A stretch of 64,000 nt of DNA from Croceicoccus sp. Ery15 (lineage in GTDB: Bacteria; Pseudomonadota; Alphaproteobacteria; Sphingomonadales; Sphingomonadaceae): contig NZ_CP087588.1 in the NCBI RefSeq assembly GCF_020985305.1, positions 1,786,501-1,850,500 of the forward strand, in the 5' to 3' direction. The position numbers and the translations under genes were made by a program. Positions 1-7,712 of this stretch are shown here, one piece after another (position 1 is the stretch's first letter; the number at the start of each line of letters is the position of its first letter). The notes beneath the pieces are model-generated. The model had not been told where the DNA came from. It did not search any database and saw only the letters and a program-made list of their open reading frames with translations.

Positions 1-348
1 CGCAATCATGTCCGGATCGTTTCTGCTTCGTGAACCGCAGATAAACCGGCGATAAACCGCAGATGAACGCCTTCCGACCGGCGATTGTGCTGCACGATCT
101 GCCGCTTCGCCGCTGGGCGGGGCGGGGTTTCGCACCCATATTGCCATTCGAGACCCGATGAAGGCAGCGCATGCCGACATCGCGATCAAGAAAGGCCGGA
201 TGGTCCGCACTCAGTCCCCCTCCCCCCTTGTGCGACGCCATCCGGCCAAATTCTCCTGAACCTCGTTAATAACCCCTGTTGAGCGCTTTCCACTTTCGCC
301 TAGAGTGGCGTCCATCTTGGCGGGAAATCAGCGAAAGGGTTTCGAACT
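1..348. other. Left-edge intergenic region, no supported gene
   Basis: No convincing coding frame is seen here; a 65-codon open frame on the plus strand (85-282) has no recognisable domain or signal and a poor ribosome site, so I leave it out. Near 32-75 the stretch AACCGCAGAT-(A/G)-AAC occurs twice as a direct repeat. A weak sigma70-like promoter for the lipoprotein that follows may be TTGAGC (from about 281) with TAGAGT about 16 bases on. Confidence 0.4.
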
Positions 349-777
349 ATGCGCGCTTTGCTTGTGATGATGGCCGGCACCTTGCTGCCCGCCGCGCTTT
401 CGGGTTGCATGGCCTATAACGATGGCGGGGCAGAGCCTGCGATCCCGCCTGCGCCGACCTGCCCTGCCGAGACGAAGGAATGGACCGCGTTCATCAACGC
501 GATGCCCGGGCCGGACGCGCAACCGACGCTGATCGTTACCGGCAGCGCGCTGGTTCCGGCGGGCACCACCGCCACGCTGACCGCGGGGCCGACCGATCGG
601 GCCATGCCGCCTTCGCAGCGGATCGTGCTGGCGCTGGCATCCTCGCCCGATGCGGCGGGCGGCTGGCAGCAGGTTCGGGCCGAGATCAAGCCCGCGCTGC
701 CACAATATCGCTCTGTCATCGTGGGTTGCGACGGCAATGCGGTGGCGACCATCACCGATATCCAGATCGCGCAGTAA
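349..777 (+). CDS. Putative lipoprotein of unknown function
   Basis: The 142-residue protein starts with a short charged end (MRA), a hydrophobic stretch and a lipobox LSGC with the cysteine at about residue 20, so it is probably exported and lipid-anchored. The mature part is about 120 residues, has two further cysteines (in TCPAET near residue 38 and VGCDG near 126) that could pair, and is rich in beta-like stretches. I do not recognise a named domain. It lies 6 bases upstream of the polyphosphate kinase gene on the same strand, so the two may share a transcript, but no functional link is evident. Confidence 0.75.
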   Translation: MRALLVMMAGTLLPAALSGCMAYNDGGAEPAIPPAPTCPAETKEWTAFINAMPGPDAQPTLIVTGSALVPAGTTATLTAGPTDRAMPPSQRIVLALASSPDAAGGWQQVRAEIKPALPQYRSVIVGCDGNAVATITDIQIAQ

Positions 778-783
778 GCGCGC

Positions 784-1566
784 ATGGGCGACATCAAAAA
801 ATCGGATTATTACGATGCGCTCGACCTGCTGGAGCTGGAGCTGGTCGCCATGGCGCGCTGGGCCAAGGCCAGGGGCGAGCGGATCGTGGTGGTGTTCGAA
901 GGGCGCGACACGGCGGGCAAGGGCGGCGCGATCAAATCGATCGCCGGATGCCTGAACCCGCGCCAGTGCCGGATCGCGGCCCTGCCCAAGCCTTCGGAAG
1001 ACGAACAGGGCCAGTGGTATTTCCAGCGCTATGTAAAGCATCTGCCCACGGCGGGCGAAATCGTGCTGTTCGACCGCAGCTGGTATAATCGCGCAGGGGT
1101 CGAGCGGGTGATGGGCTGGGCCAGCGAGGACGAGGTGGCCAAGTTCTTCCGCGAGGCGCCGGTGTTCGAAAAGCTGCTGGTGGACGACGGGATCAGGCTG
1201 TTCAAATATTGGCTAAGCTGCGATCAGGCGCATCAGGAAGAGCGGTTCATGGAACGGCTGAACGATCCGCTGAAACGGTGGAAGCTGTCGCCCACCGATG
1301 TCGCGGCGCGGCCCAAATATGCGGATTACACGGCAGCAAGAGAGGCGATTTTCGCCGAGACGCACAGCGGCTGGGCACCGTGGACGATGGTCGATTTCAA
1401 CGACCAGAAACGCGGACGGCTGACCCTGATCCGCAACCTGCTGGACCGCCTGCCCGACACCGACGTGCCACCCGAACCGATCGAATGGAGCGAGCTGGGC
1501 CACGAACCGCTGGGCGAGGATTTCGACCGTCTGGAGCCGATCCCGCCCTTTCCGATGAAGGATTGA
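784..1566 (+). CDS. ppk2: Polyphosphate kinase 2 (PPK2), single-domain
   Basis: A PPK2-family enzyme of 260 residues, the usual length of the one-domain form. It transfers phosphate between inorganic polyphosphate and nucleoside di/triphosphates in the cytoplasm. The P-loop GRDTAGKGG is near residue 40, followed by the lid region and the second signature FDRSWYNRAGVERVMG near 94-109; the C-terminal part keeps the family pattern of DPLKRWKLSP near 160. Whether it prefers ADP, GDP or AMP cannot be settled from sequence by eye. The ATG at 784 follows the lipoprotein stop by 6 bases and aligns with family N termini (KKSDYYDALDLLELEL). Function class is certain, nucleotide preference is not. Confidence 0.93.
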   Translation: MGDIKKSDYYDALDLLELELVAMARWAKARGERIVVVFEGRDTAGKGGAIKSIAGCLNPRQCRIAALPKPSEDEQGQWYFQRYVKHLPTAGEIVLFDRSWYNRAGVERVMGWASEDEVAKFFREAPVFEKLLVDDGIRLFKYWLSCDQAHQEERFMERLNDPLKRWKLSPTDVAARPKYADYTAAREAIFAETHSGWAPWTMVDFNDQKRGRLTLIRNLLDRLPDTDVPPEPIEWSELGHEPLGEDFDRLEPIPPFPMKD

Positions 1567-1600
1567 GGCGCGGGCGTTCAGCCGCGTTTCGGGTGACAAA

Positions 1601-1616
1601 GGTGACAGTTGTCACC
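1601..1616. repeat. Short inverted repeat GGTGACA-gt-TGTCACC
   Basis: Perfect 7-bp arms with a 2-base centre, preceded by another GGTGACA copy in direct orientation (1592-1598). It sits just after the ppk2 stop. It could be a small operator or part of a repeated intergenic element; it lacks a T tract, so it is not an obvious terminator. Confidence 0.45.
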
Positions 1617-1777
1617 CTGTCCATAACCCCGCATTTCCCGCAGAATTATGCGGGTTTGCGGCGCTTGGGCGGCAGGTGACACTATGCGACAAAACGCATG
1701 AGGTCATGAGGGACGGACAGTGGGAAAGAGCCGGTGTCCGTTATGGCAGGGTGTGGGGGTGTAGGACAGTTGTAAGA

Positions 1778-2028
1778 TCAGACAATCCTATAGCTACCGC
1801 CTAACTTTTCTGCGGTAGCCAAATCAATTTCCTTAGACAGTTCCCGATCAAAGTCGTTCATGCCTGATTTGGCACCGTTCTTGATATGAACAACCTCAAC
1901 CCTGACTTTTCCTCTCTTACCATCTGAACCAATATCAAACCATCGACCAATACTTGACATTCCTTCTAAATCTGAAGGATTCATTATCACTAATTTCCCC
2001 TGCCTCTTTGTAGCCATCCAATCACGAA
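1778..2028 (-). pseudogene. SIR2-like gene, 3' fragment (left of IS)
   Basis: This AT-rich stretch encodes the last 79-83 residues of a SIR2-like protein whose first part lies at 3679-4594. Taken alone it looks like a 79-residue gene starting at the ATG at 2017, but that methionine is an internal residue. Joining 3679-4594 directly to this side, with one TTAG copy removed, gives the uninterrupted reading HMNAL-IRDW-MATKRQGKLVIMNPS. The join falls in the conserved GYSFxDxHxN region of SIR2_2-type domains, and LVIMNPS is the expected next beta strand. The fragment ends at a TGA at 1778. It is probably not translated as a functional protein. Base composition is clearly lower in GC than ppk2 or nrdB, which suggests transfer. 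Confidence 0.88.
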
Positions 2029-2032
2029 TTAG
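2029..2032. repeat. Target-site duplication TTAG, left copy
   Basis: TTAG directly outside the left terminal inverted repeat of the IS; the same four bases stand outside the right end at 3679-3682. Four-base duplications are usual for IS1380-family elements. Confidence 0.85.
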
Positions 2033-3678
2033 CCCGTCTTATTCACGGGGTTGGCTACGAAGGGTTGGCGGGAGTGGCATAAGCCTCTGATCTGAATTAG
2101 GAACTGGGTGTCTACACCGGCCCTGCTGCAGGGCAGAAAATGCCACAGGCCACACCCGCCATGAACGACGATATCGCAAGCCCCTTCCGATTCCCAGCGG
2201 TCGACCGCAAGAAAGTCACAGCCGCGTTCGACGGTGGTCGGCTCACTTCGGACGGCGGCGTTCTGTTGCTGTCGCAGGCCGAGCGCGCGATGGGTATCTG
2301 CCAGCGGCTTGCGACTTGCATTGCCGATCCGCGCGATCCTGCCCGGGTGATCCATCGCCTCGACGACATCCTGCGTGCCCGCGTGTTCGCGATCGCCTGC
2401 GGCTATGAGGATGCCGACGATCTCGATGCCCTGCGCGACGATCCGGGCTTCCGCCTGGCCCTGGGCAAGCTGCCGGGATCGGGCGCGGGGCTGGCCAGCC
2501 AACCGACGATGAGCCGGTGGGAGAATGCACCGATCACGCGCGAGTTGGCGAAGATGCTGGCCGCGATGATCGACATCTACTGCGCCAGCTATCCGGCCCC
2601 GCCGGCGGCGGTGACGCTGGATATCGATGATACCTGCGATGTCGTCCATGGCTATCAGCAGTTGTCGTTCTGGAATGGTCATCATGGCGAGCGTTGCTTC
2701 CTGCCGATCCATGTCTACGACACCGCCACTGGCCGGCCGGTGGCGATGCTGCTGCGCACCGGCAAGACACCGTCTGGTGTTGAAGCTGCCGGTCACATCC
2801 GGCGCCTCGTGCGCCACATCCGCCGGCAATGGCCCGAAACGCACATCACCATCCGCGGCGACGGGCACTATGGGCGGCCCGAGGTCATGGCCGTCTGCGA
2901 GGGTTGCGGCGTCGACTACGTGTTCGGCCTGCCGACCAACGCCGTGCTACGCGCCGATCCCGAAATCGTCGTTGCCGCCGATGCCTGTGCGGTCAAACGC
3001 GCTCAGCGCCAGTACCCGGTCCTGCGCACCTATGCCGAGACCCGCTACGGGGCCAAAAGCTGGAAGTGCCAGCGCCGCGTCGTCGCCCGGATCGAGGCCA
3101 GTACGATGGGCATGGACATCCGCTATGTCGTCACTTCGCTGACCGAAGGCTCGGCCGAGCACATCTATGATACGCTCTACTGCGCGCGCGGTCAGGCCGA
3201 AAACCTGATCAAGCTGCACAAGACCCAGCTGGCCAGCGATCGCACCTCGTGCCGCTCTCCCAACGCCAATCAGATGCGCCTCATCCTGCACACCGCCGCA
3301 TACTGGCTCCTGTGGCGCATTCAGCAGGAAATCCCCAAGGCAGCCTCGCTCGCGACCGCCGAGTTCGCAACGTTGCGCCTCAGGCTGCTCAAGGTCGCTG
3401 CCCGCGTCATTGAGAGCGCCACTCGCATCCGTGTCGCCTTCGCGTCAGCCTGTCCCGATGCCTCCGTTTTGAAAGCCATCGCCACCAATCTCAGGCCTGC
3501 ACCTACTTAGGCGGTGCGGCTGTGCCGCCGAACTCCGAGCTCCATTCCATCAACCTCGAAAAGCCCATTGATCCTGACGCGGTGAAAAATGCCGTCGAAG
3601 ACGCTCGCCCGGACTACGCCGCCAACGTCAGATCAAGGCCCATCCACTTCGCTGCTGCGGCCTCATGAATAAACCGGG
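2033..3678 (+). mobile_element. IS1380-family insertion sequence, complete
   Basis: The element is 1646 bp, a normal size for the family. Its left end CCCGTCTTATTCACGGGG (2033-2050) matches the reverse complement of its right end, CCCGGTTTATTCATGAGG (3678-3661), at 14 of 18 positions. It carries one transposase gene (2140-3510) and about 165 non-coding bases after it. The TTAG target duplication flanks both ends exactly. The transposase frame is open and full length, so the element may still be active. It inserted into a SIR2-like gene and split it. Confidence 0.92.
2140..3510 (+). CDS. IS1380-family transposase
   Basis: A DDE-type transposase of 456 residues, full length for the family. The N-terminal part has FPAVDRKKVTAAFDGGRLTSD, and the catalytic acids lie in LDIDDTCDVVHG (about 168), IRGDGHYGRP (about 240) and the Y-(2)-R-(3)-E-(6)-K signature of YCARGQAENLIKLHK (about 347-361). 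No frameshift or stop is present. ATG at 2140 follows a purine-rich stretch (GGGCAGAAA); a second start at 2161 (MNDDIASPF) matches more closely where many relatives begin, so the first seven residues are uncertain. Confidence 0.95.
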   Translation: MPQATPAMNDDIASPFRFPAVDRKKVTAAFDGGRLTSDGGVLLLSQAERAMGICQRLATCIADPRDPARVIHRLDDILRARVFAIACGYEDADDLDALRDDPGFRLALGKLPGSGAGLASQPTMSRWENAPITRELAKMLAAMIDIYCASYPAPPAAVTLDIDDTCDVVHGYQQLSFWNGHHGERCFLPIHVYDTATGRPVAMLLRTGKTPSGVEAAGHIRRLVRHIRRQWPETHITIRGDGHYGRPEVMAVCEGCGVDYVFGLPTNAVLRADPEIVVAADACAVKRAQRQYPVLRTYAETRYGAKSWKCQRRVVARIEASTMGMDIRYVVTSLTEGSAEHIYDTLYCARGQAENLIKLHKTQLASDRTSCRSPNANQMRLILHTAAYWLLWRIQQEIPKAASLATAEFATLRLRLLKVAARVIESATRIRVAFASACPDASVLKAIATNLRPAPT

Positions 3679-4594
3679 TTAGAGCGTTCATGTGAAGATC
3701 TTGGAATGAGTAGCCAATTACACCTAACTTTTTTGCCCGTCGTAAATGCTTATTGAACTCGTATCTAATCTGTAAGTAAGGTCCATAATGAACAAGTTTG
3801 TCACCTTGCCCACCAAAAATCATTCCCCTTTTGAAAGCGCCTTTTTCTGACATGGTTATTCTGTCACCGTGTTCAAACCAGTTAACTGAACCATGCAATT
3901 TTAAAAGCTTAACATCTGATGGATCAAATCTAACAATCCTTCGATCATTCCAAGACGACAATCCATAGTCAAATGAGAATCCACTTCGCATGCAGGCATT
4001 CTCTATAAGTTTGTCGTAATTCAATGACCCCAAAGATATGCACTGACGCTCGACAATTCGAACCAATTGCGTGAGATATTCTTGATCTGCACTTTCATCG
4101 GTCAAGCAATCAACTAATGCGTTTAAATAATTTCCGAGGAAGGGCTTTGAATTTGCCTCGGATAAAGAATTTTCAATCATTTGAGATAAATCTCGCACCG
4201 CGGATCCATCTATAGAAGCGGATCTCCCAAGACGAATATCGAGACCTTGCACGGCTTTTGTGAAAACTTTCTCAAATCTATCCCGATTAAATTCCGCCTT
4301 GGGCAATGCATCGTCCCAAGAGTAAACGAACTCGTTTAGCGGGTCATTCTCACGCTCCACGTACCGTTTTAGAGCATCGTATACCTCTTCGATGTTTACT
4401 CGATTAAATGGGCTGCCGCCTTGCCTTGCACGCTTCGTAATTAGCTTAGCAATGACGTAAGAGAACAAGCGCGCTTCATTCGGCAATCTAGCAGAAAGCC
4501 GTTCGTAAACGCGTTCAGTTAAGCTGAGAGCATCCGGGATGCCTGCATCGACTGATGCGCCAGCTCCAAGCAAGATGACCGTATCTTGCTCCAA
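3614..4594 (-). pseudogene. SIR2-like gene, 5' part, cut by IS1380
   Basis: SIR2-like NAD-binding/hydrolysing domain. Visible marks are LLGAGASVDAGIP (residues 8-20), SLNYDKLIE (about 193), KLHGSVNW with the likely catalytic histidine (about 232) and VIGYSFQDLHMN (about 291-303). The authentic part ends at residue 305 (Leu, 3680-3682); the last 21 codons to the stop at 3614 are read out of the IS end and are not native. With the 1778-2028 fragment the original protein would have had 388 residues. The start is a TTG at 4594; a TAG lies three codons upstream and GAGAS lies right after, so no other start fits. It begins 11 bases after the nrdB stop. Stand-alone SIR2-like proteins often act in phage defence by depleting NAD, but that role is inferred. 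It is now probably inactive. Confidence 0.88.
3679..3682. repeat. Target-site duplication TTAG, right copy
   Basis: Second copy of the four-base duplication made on IS insertion; removing it together with the IS restores the SIR2 reading frame. Confidence 0.85.
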
Positions 4595-4605
4595 TTTAGA
4601 CTATC

Positions 4606-5661
4606 TCACTCCGCCGCTTCGCTATCCCCGAACAGCCCCGGACCGTCGCTCTCGATGGCGTCGTTGGCGCCGTCGCCCTTCGATGCCTTGCGGCGGTTGT
4701 CGAAATTGGCCCAGACGGTGTTCCAGTCGCCCTTGGTCGCGCCCTTGGAATATTCGGTCGCGCGGGTTTCGAAGAAATTGGCGTGCTCCACCCCGTTCAG
4801 CAGCGGCGACAGCCACGGCAGCGGGTGTTCTTCCTGCATATAGATCGCAGGCAGGCCAAGCTGGCCCAGACGCCAGTCCGCGATATAGCGGATGTATTTC
4901 TTGATTTCCTTGGCGCTCATGCCCGGAACCGGACCCTGTTCGAACGCAAGATCGATGAACGCATCTTCCAGCCGCACGGTTTTCTGGCAGATGTCGATAA
5001 TGTCTTCCTTGACCGATTTGGTCAGGCAGCCACGTTCGGCGCAGAACGCATGGAACAGGCGCATGATGCCTTCGCAATGCAGCGTTTCGTCGCGCACCGA
5101 CCATGCGACGATCTGGCCCATGCCCTTCATCTTGTTGAAGCGCGGGAAGTTCATCAGCATCGCAAAGCTGCCGAACAGCTGCAGCCCTTCGGTAAAGCCG
5201 CCGAACATGGCGAGGGTGCGGGCGATATCCTCGTCACTGTCGACGCCGAACATCTGCAGATAGTCGTGCTTGTCCTTCAGCTCGGAATATTCGAGGAACA
5301 TGCCATATTCGCTTTCGGGCATGCCGATGGTGTCGAGCAGGTGCGAATAGGCCGCGATATGCACCGTCTCCATATTGGAGAAGGCGGTCAGCATCATCTT
5401 CACCTCGGTCGGTTTGAAGACGCGTCCGTATTTCTCGTGATAGCAGTCCTGCACCTCTACGTCGGCCTGCGTGAAGAAGCGGAAGATCTGCGTCAGCAGA
5501 TTGCGTTCGTGGTCCGACAGCTTTTGCGCCCAGTCGCGGCAATCCTCGCCCAGAGGCACTTCCTCGGGCAGCCAGTGAAGTTGCTGCTGGCGCTTCCAGA
5601 AATCATAGGCCCACGGATATTCGAACGGCTTGTAGGTCTTGCGGGCTTCGAGCAGCGACAT
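4606..5661 (-). CDS. nrdB: Ribonucleoside-diphosphate reductase, beta subunit (class I)
   Basis: The small subunit holds the metal centre and radical that NrdA uses to turn ribonucleotides into deoxyribonucleotides. The carboxylate and histidine ligands are visible as DVEVQDCYHEKY, NMETVHIAAYSH and VRDETLHCEG, and the C-terminal tail (SDGPGLFGDSEAAE) is the type that docks on NrdA. The frame stays open upstream to 5940, but MSLLEARKTYKPFEYPW at 5661 matches known N termini, giving 351 residues; an AAGGAA stretch lies about 10-15 bases before it. Its partner nrdA is 14 kb away on the same strand, so each has its own promoter; both have NrdR-like boxes upstream. Confidence 0.95.
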   Translation of the reverse strand: MSLLEARKTYKPFEYPWAYDFWKRQQQLHWLPEEVPLGEDCRDWAQKLSDHERNLLTQIFRFFTQADVEVQDCYHEKYGRVFKPTEVKMMLTAFSNMETVHIAAYSHLLDTIGMPESEYGMFLEYSELKDKHDYLQMFGVDSDEDIARTLAMFGGFTEGLQLFGSFAMLMNFPRFNKMKGMGQIVAWSVRDETLHCEGIMRLFHAFCAERGCLTKSVKEDIIDICQKTVRLEDAFIDLAFEQGPVPGMSAKEIKKYIRYIADWRLGQLGLPAIYMQEEHPLPWLSPLLNGVEHANFFETRATEYSKGATKGDWNTVWANFDNRRKASKGDGANDAIESDGPGLFGDSEAAE

Positions 5662-6078
5662 GGGCAGCGTGTTCCTTGATTCGTGTGGCCTGTATGGGCG
5701 GGGACGGACGATACCGGCGCCTATATCTGGCGTGCGTTTCGCCCGTCCCCTCGCGCGAACCACAATATCTAGCATCAATTGCCCGCCCGCGCGCCCCGCC
5801 CGCGGATAGAAAAAACGCTTATCCCCAACTGGACGAAAGCGTGCCGAAAACAGGCGGGATTGTGGCCGTTTCGCGGCGGTTTTGTTGCGGTTTGCGATGC
5901 GACGAACCGTTAGTCGCGCTGGCTTGGCATCTGGTCGCAAACCCGTGCGAATATGGCGGGAATCGGGCGGGATTCAAGGAACGGGGGGCGCTTGACCACG
6001 TTCTGATTGCAAGCCGCCGCGACGTGTTTCCCCTTCGCGTCGGGCGGCAACCGAAAACAAACGATGGAGAGAGAGAAC
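5662..6078. other. Intergenic region upstream of nrdB
   Basis: About 417 bases without a supported gene. The left part is the nrdB promoter with the NrdR-like boxes at 5721-5772 and an A-rich stretch near 5810. Open frames here on both strands have no domain, poor ribosome sites and arginine/proline-rich translations typical of GC-rich shadows. Confidence 0.5.
5721..5772 (-). promoter_or_regulatory. Candidate NrdR box pair before nrdB
   Basis: Two matches to the core of the NrdR operator (CWATATMTWG): CAATATCTAG at 5763-5772, all ten positions, and CTATATCTGG at 5721-5730, nine of ten. Their centres are 42 bp apart, four helical turns. They lie 60-111 bases upstream of the nrdB ATG. NrdR is an ATP/dATP-sensing repressor of nrd genes that binds paired boxes. 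The rest of the 5662-6078 gap shows no gene; TTATCCCCA at 5819-5827 is one base from a DnaA box. Confidence 0.6.
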
Positions 6079-6285
6079 ATGGCGCAGCGCGGCTCTGATC
6101 GGGCGGCGGGGAAAGATCCGGCACCGGCGATTAAGGTCACGGCCCCGGCGGTTTCGGCCAAATGCTGGCACGGCGGCAGCTATCTGGGTGCGCCGCCGGT
6201 GAATGCGCGGGCCGATCTGGCGCAAGGCGGATGGGGCGCGAAATCGAAAGAGGATGCGGTGCTGCGCTGCCGGTTCTTGGTCTGA
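6079..6285 (+). CDS. Small hypothetical protein
   Basis: A possible 68-residue protein with no recognised domain. It begins with a basic, polar stretch (MAQRGSDRAAGKD) and ends in CRFLV. Support comes from a good ribosome site (GGAGAGAGAAC just before the ATG) and a strong intrinsic terminator about 110 bases downstream on the same strand. There is no close neighbour to hint at a role. It could also be chance in high-GC DNA. Confidence 0.4.
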   Translation: MAQRGSDRAAGKDPAPAIKVTAPAVSAKCWHGGSYLGAPPVNARADLAQGGWGAKSKEDAVLRCRFLV

Positions 6286-6394
6286 AGATTGCGAACATCG
6301 GCCCGGACGTTCGGTCCGCCGAGGTCGACCGGAAACAGGACCGACGATCATGCAGATAGTGCATGGCCCTACTGGCGGTTCGGGGCCATGTCTT

Positions 6395-6430
6395 CCCCTC
6401 CCCCACCACAGCGTGCGGGGAGGGGTTTTC
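6395..6430 (+). terminator. Intrinsic terminator
   Basis: Arms CCCCTCCCC (6395-6403) and GGGGAGGGG (6417-6425) pair perfectly around a 13-base loop and are followed by TTTTC. It reads on the plus strand and would end the transcript of the small gene at 6079-6285. Confidence 0.75.
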
Positions 6431-6577
6431 TTATGCGCGCAAGGGCTTGGCGTGGAACGCACCGCCACCGTGGAACGAGGCTGACAGGCGACGGGCCGAG
6501 GAACGGCGGCGGGGGTCCGCCCGTTACTATTACGAACGTTAAATCAACGGGTTGAACAAGACCCGGAAAGGATATTC

Positions 6578-6796
6578 ATGTTTGAGAAGCTGCGCATCAA
6601 GGAGCACATGGAAGTCGCCAATTCGGCCGGTCAGCATGTCGGCACGGTAGACGAGGTCGAGAATGACCGCATCAAGCTGACGAAGTCGGATTCGAGCGAC
6701 AACATGCACCATTTCATCGCGCTCGACGATGTCGAGAAGATCGACGACAACCGGATCTATCTGAAGGACACCGCGCGCATCCCTGCCGGAGTCTGA
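6578..6796 (+). CDS. DUF2171 family protein
   Basis: A 72-residue protein of the DUF2171 family, common in sphingomonads. The family pattern is complete: IKEHMEVANSAGQHVGTVDEVENDRIKLTKSD, then HHFIALDDVEKIDDNRIYL. It resembles PRC-barrel-like small beta proteins; no enzyme activity is known and the cellular role is unclear. AAAGGA lies 8 bases before the ATG. It stands alone between two terminators, so it is probably its own transcription unit. Confidence 0.85.
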   Translation: MFEKLRIKEHMEVANSAGQHVGTVDEVENDRIKLTKSDSSDNMHHFIALDDVEKIDDNRIYLKDTARIPAGV

Positions 6797-6816
6797 CGGA
6801 CCGGACAAAATGCCAG

Positions 6817-6851
6817 ACCGGCCCCGCCGCCATCGCGCGACGGGGCCGGTT
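6817..6851. terminator. Bidirectional terminator between convergent genes
   Basis: ACCGGCCCCG (6817-6826) pairs with CGGGGCCGGT (6841-6850). It lies between the convergent DUF2171 gene and the fatty-acid operon. T tracts are weak on both sides, so termination is likely but not certain. Confidence 0.6.
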
Positions 6852-6894
6852 GCGTTTGGGTCACCGGATAAGGGCCTTAAATCAGGGCCCTAAA

Positions 6895-7194
6895 TCAGGG
6901 CTTGGCCAGCATCTTTTGCGCGCTGACCTTCACGAAATCGCCGATCTGGCCCGACATCATCTTCAGGAAGGCGGGCACGGTCACATCGGCGTCCAGCCGG
7001 TCATCCTCGATCAATATGGTCACGGGCACTTTCTGGCCCATCGCATTGATCACAAGGTCAAGCTGGCTGTCCGACACGAATTCCGACGTCAGCGACCCGC
7101 CGCCCGGAATATGCTGCTCCAGCTTGGGAAGGCCTGCTTCCAGCCGCCGCCGTGCTTCCTCGCGGCCCAGATCGTGGGGTACCTGTACTTGCAT
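6895..7194 (-). CDS. PHA-system family protein (PHA_gran_rgn)
   Basis: A 99-residue protein of the putative polyhydroxyalkanoic acid system family. It starts with MQVQVPHDLGREEARRRLEAGLPKL, the family's hallmark, then has SLTSEFVSDSQLDLVINAMGQKVPVTILIEDD and a C-terminal amphipathic stretch AFLKMMSGQIGDFVKVSAQKML. Relatives often stand near polyester granule or lipid genes; their biochemical role is not known. It is the last gene of the fatty-acid operon, 5 bases after the thioesterase. The 3' end overlaps a short tandem repeat (AAATCAGGGC three times, about 6880-6902). Confidence 0.8.
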   Translation of the reverse strand: MQVQVPHDLGREEARRRLEAGLPKLEQHIPGGGSLTSEFVSDSQLDLVINAMGQKVPVTILIEDDRLDADVTVPAFLKMMSGQIGDFVKVSAQKMLAKP

Positions 7195-7199
7195 TGTTT

Positions 7200-7664
7200 C
7201 TATCCTTCCTCACCCGTGCCTACCTCACCCGTATCCGCCCGTTTGCGGCGGGGCGACAGCAACAGGGTCGATGTCGCGCTGGCATAGACGCGGTCGTTCG
7301 CATCGAACAGCTTCGCCTCTGTATGGGCGACGCGGCTGCCGATGCTGACCACCGTGCCGATGGCGCGGATCGGGCCGGTCTTTTCATGCATCGCGGCATG
7401 ATAGGAAATCTTCAGTTCCAGCGTGATGCAATCGGTGGGCACTTTCGTGGCCGAATTGGCCGCCAGACCGCACGCGGAATCAAGGATCGTCGCCGCAAAA
7501 CCGCCATGGACCGTGCCGATCGGGTTATACAGCCTGCGCGAGGGGATCGCGGTGAAGACCACGCGCCCCTCGGCCACTTCGGCCAGATCGATGTCCAGCA
7601 GTTCCATCATCGGCGGCCTGATGCCGCGTTCGATCATGGCCCCGATTTCGTCCAGTCCGGTCAT
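7200..7664 (-). CDS. PaaI-type hotdog thioesterase
   Basis: A hotdog-fold acyl-CoA thioesterase of 154 residues. The signature is VHGGFAATILDSACGLAANS around residue 53, in which the HGG loop and the acidic residue of the following helix build the active site. It would cleave acyl-CoA to free acid and CoA in the cytoplasm. It lies within the fatty-acid operon, 48 bases after the acyl-CoA dehydrogenase and 5 bases before the PHA-system gene, so it may release CoA when beta-oxidation stalls. The C-terminal GEVGTGEEG tail is not part of the fold. Confidence 0.88.
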   Translation of the reverse strand: MTGLDEIGAMIERGIRPPMMELLDIDLAEVAEGRVVFTAIPSRRLYNPIGTVHGGFAATILDSACGLAANSATKVPTDCITLELKISYHAAMHEKTGPIRAIGTVVSIGSRVAHTEAKLFDANDRVYASATSTLLLSPRRKRADTGEVGTGEEG

Positions 7665-7712
7665 CGGCCCAGTCCGGTCATCGGTTTTGCCTTTACCGCC
7701 TGTTCCGCCCGA

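Noticed and set aside
1778..2017. Separate 79-residue gene
   Set aside because: Its first methionine is internal to the SIR2 gene; the joined frame explains it better.
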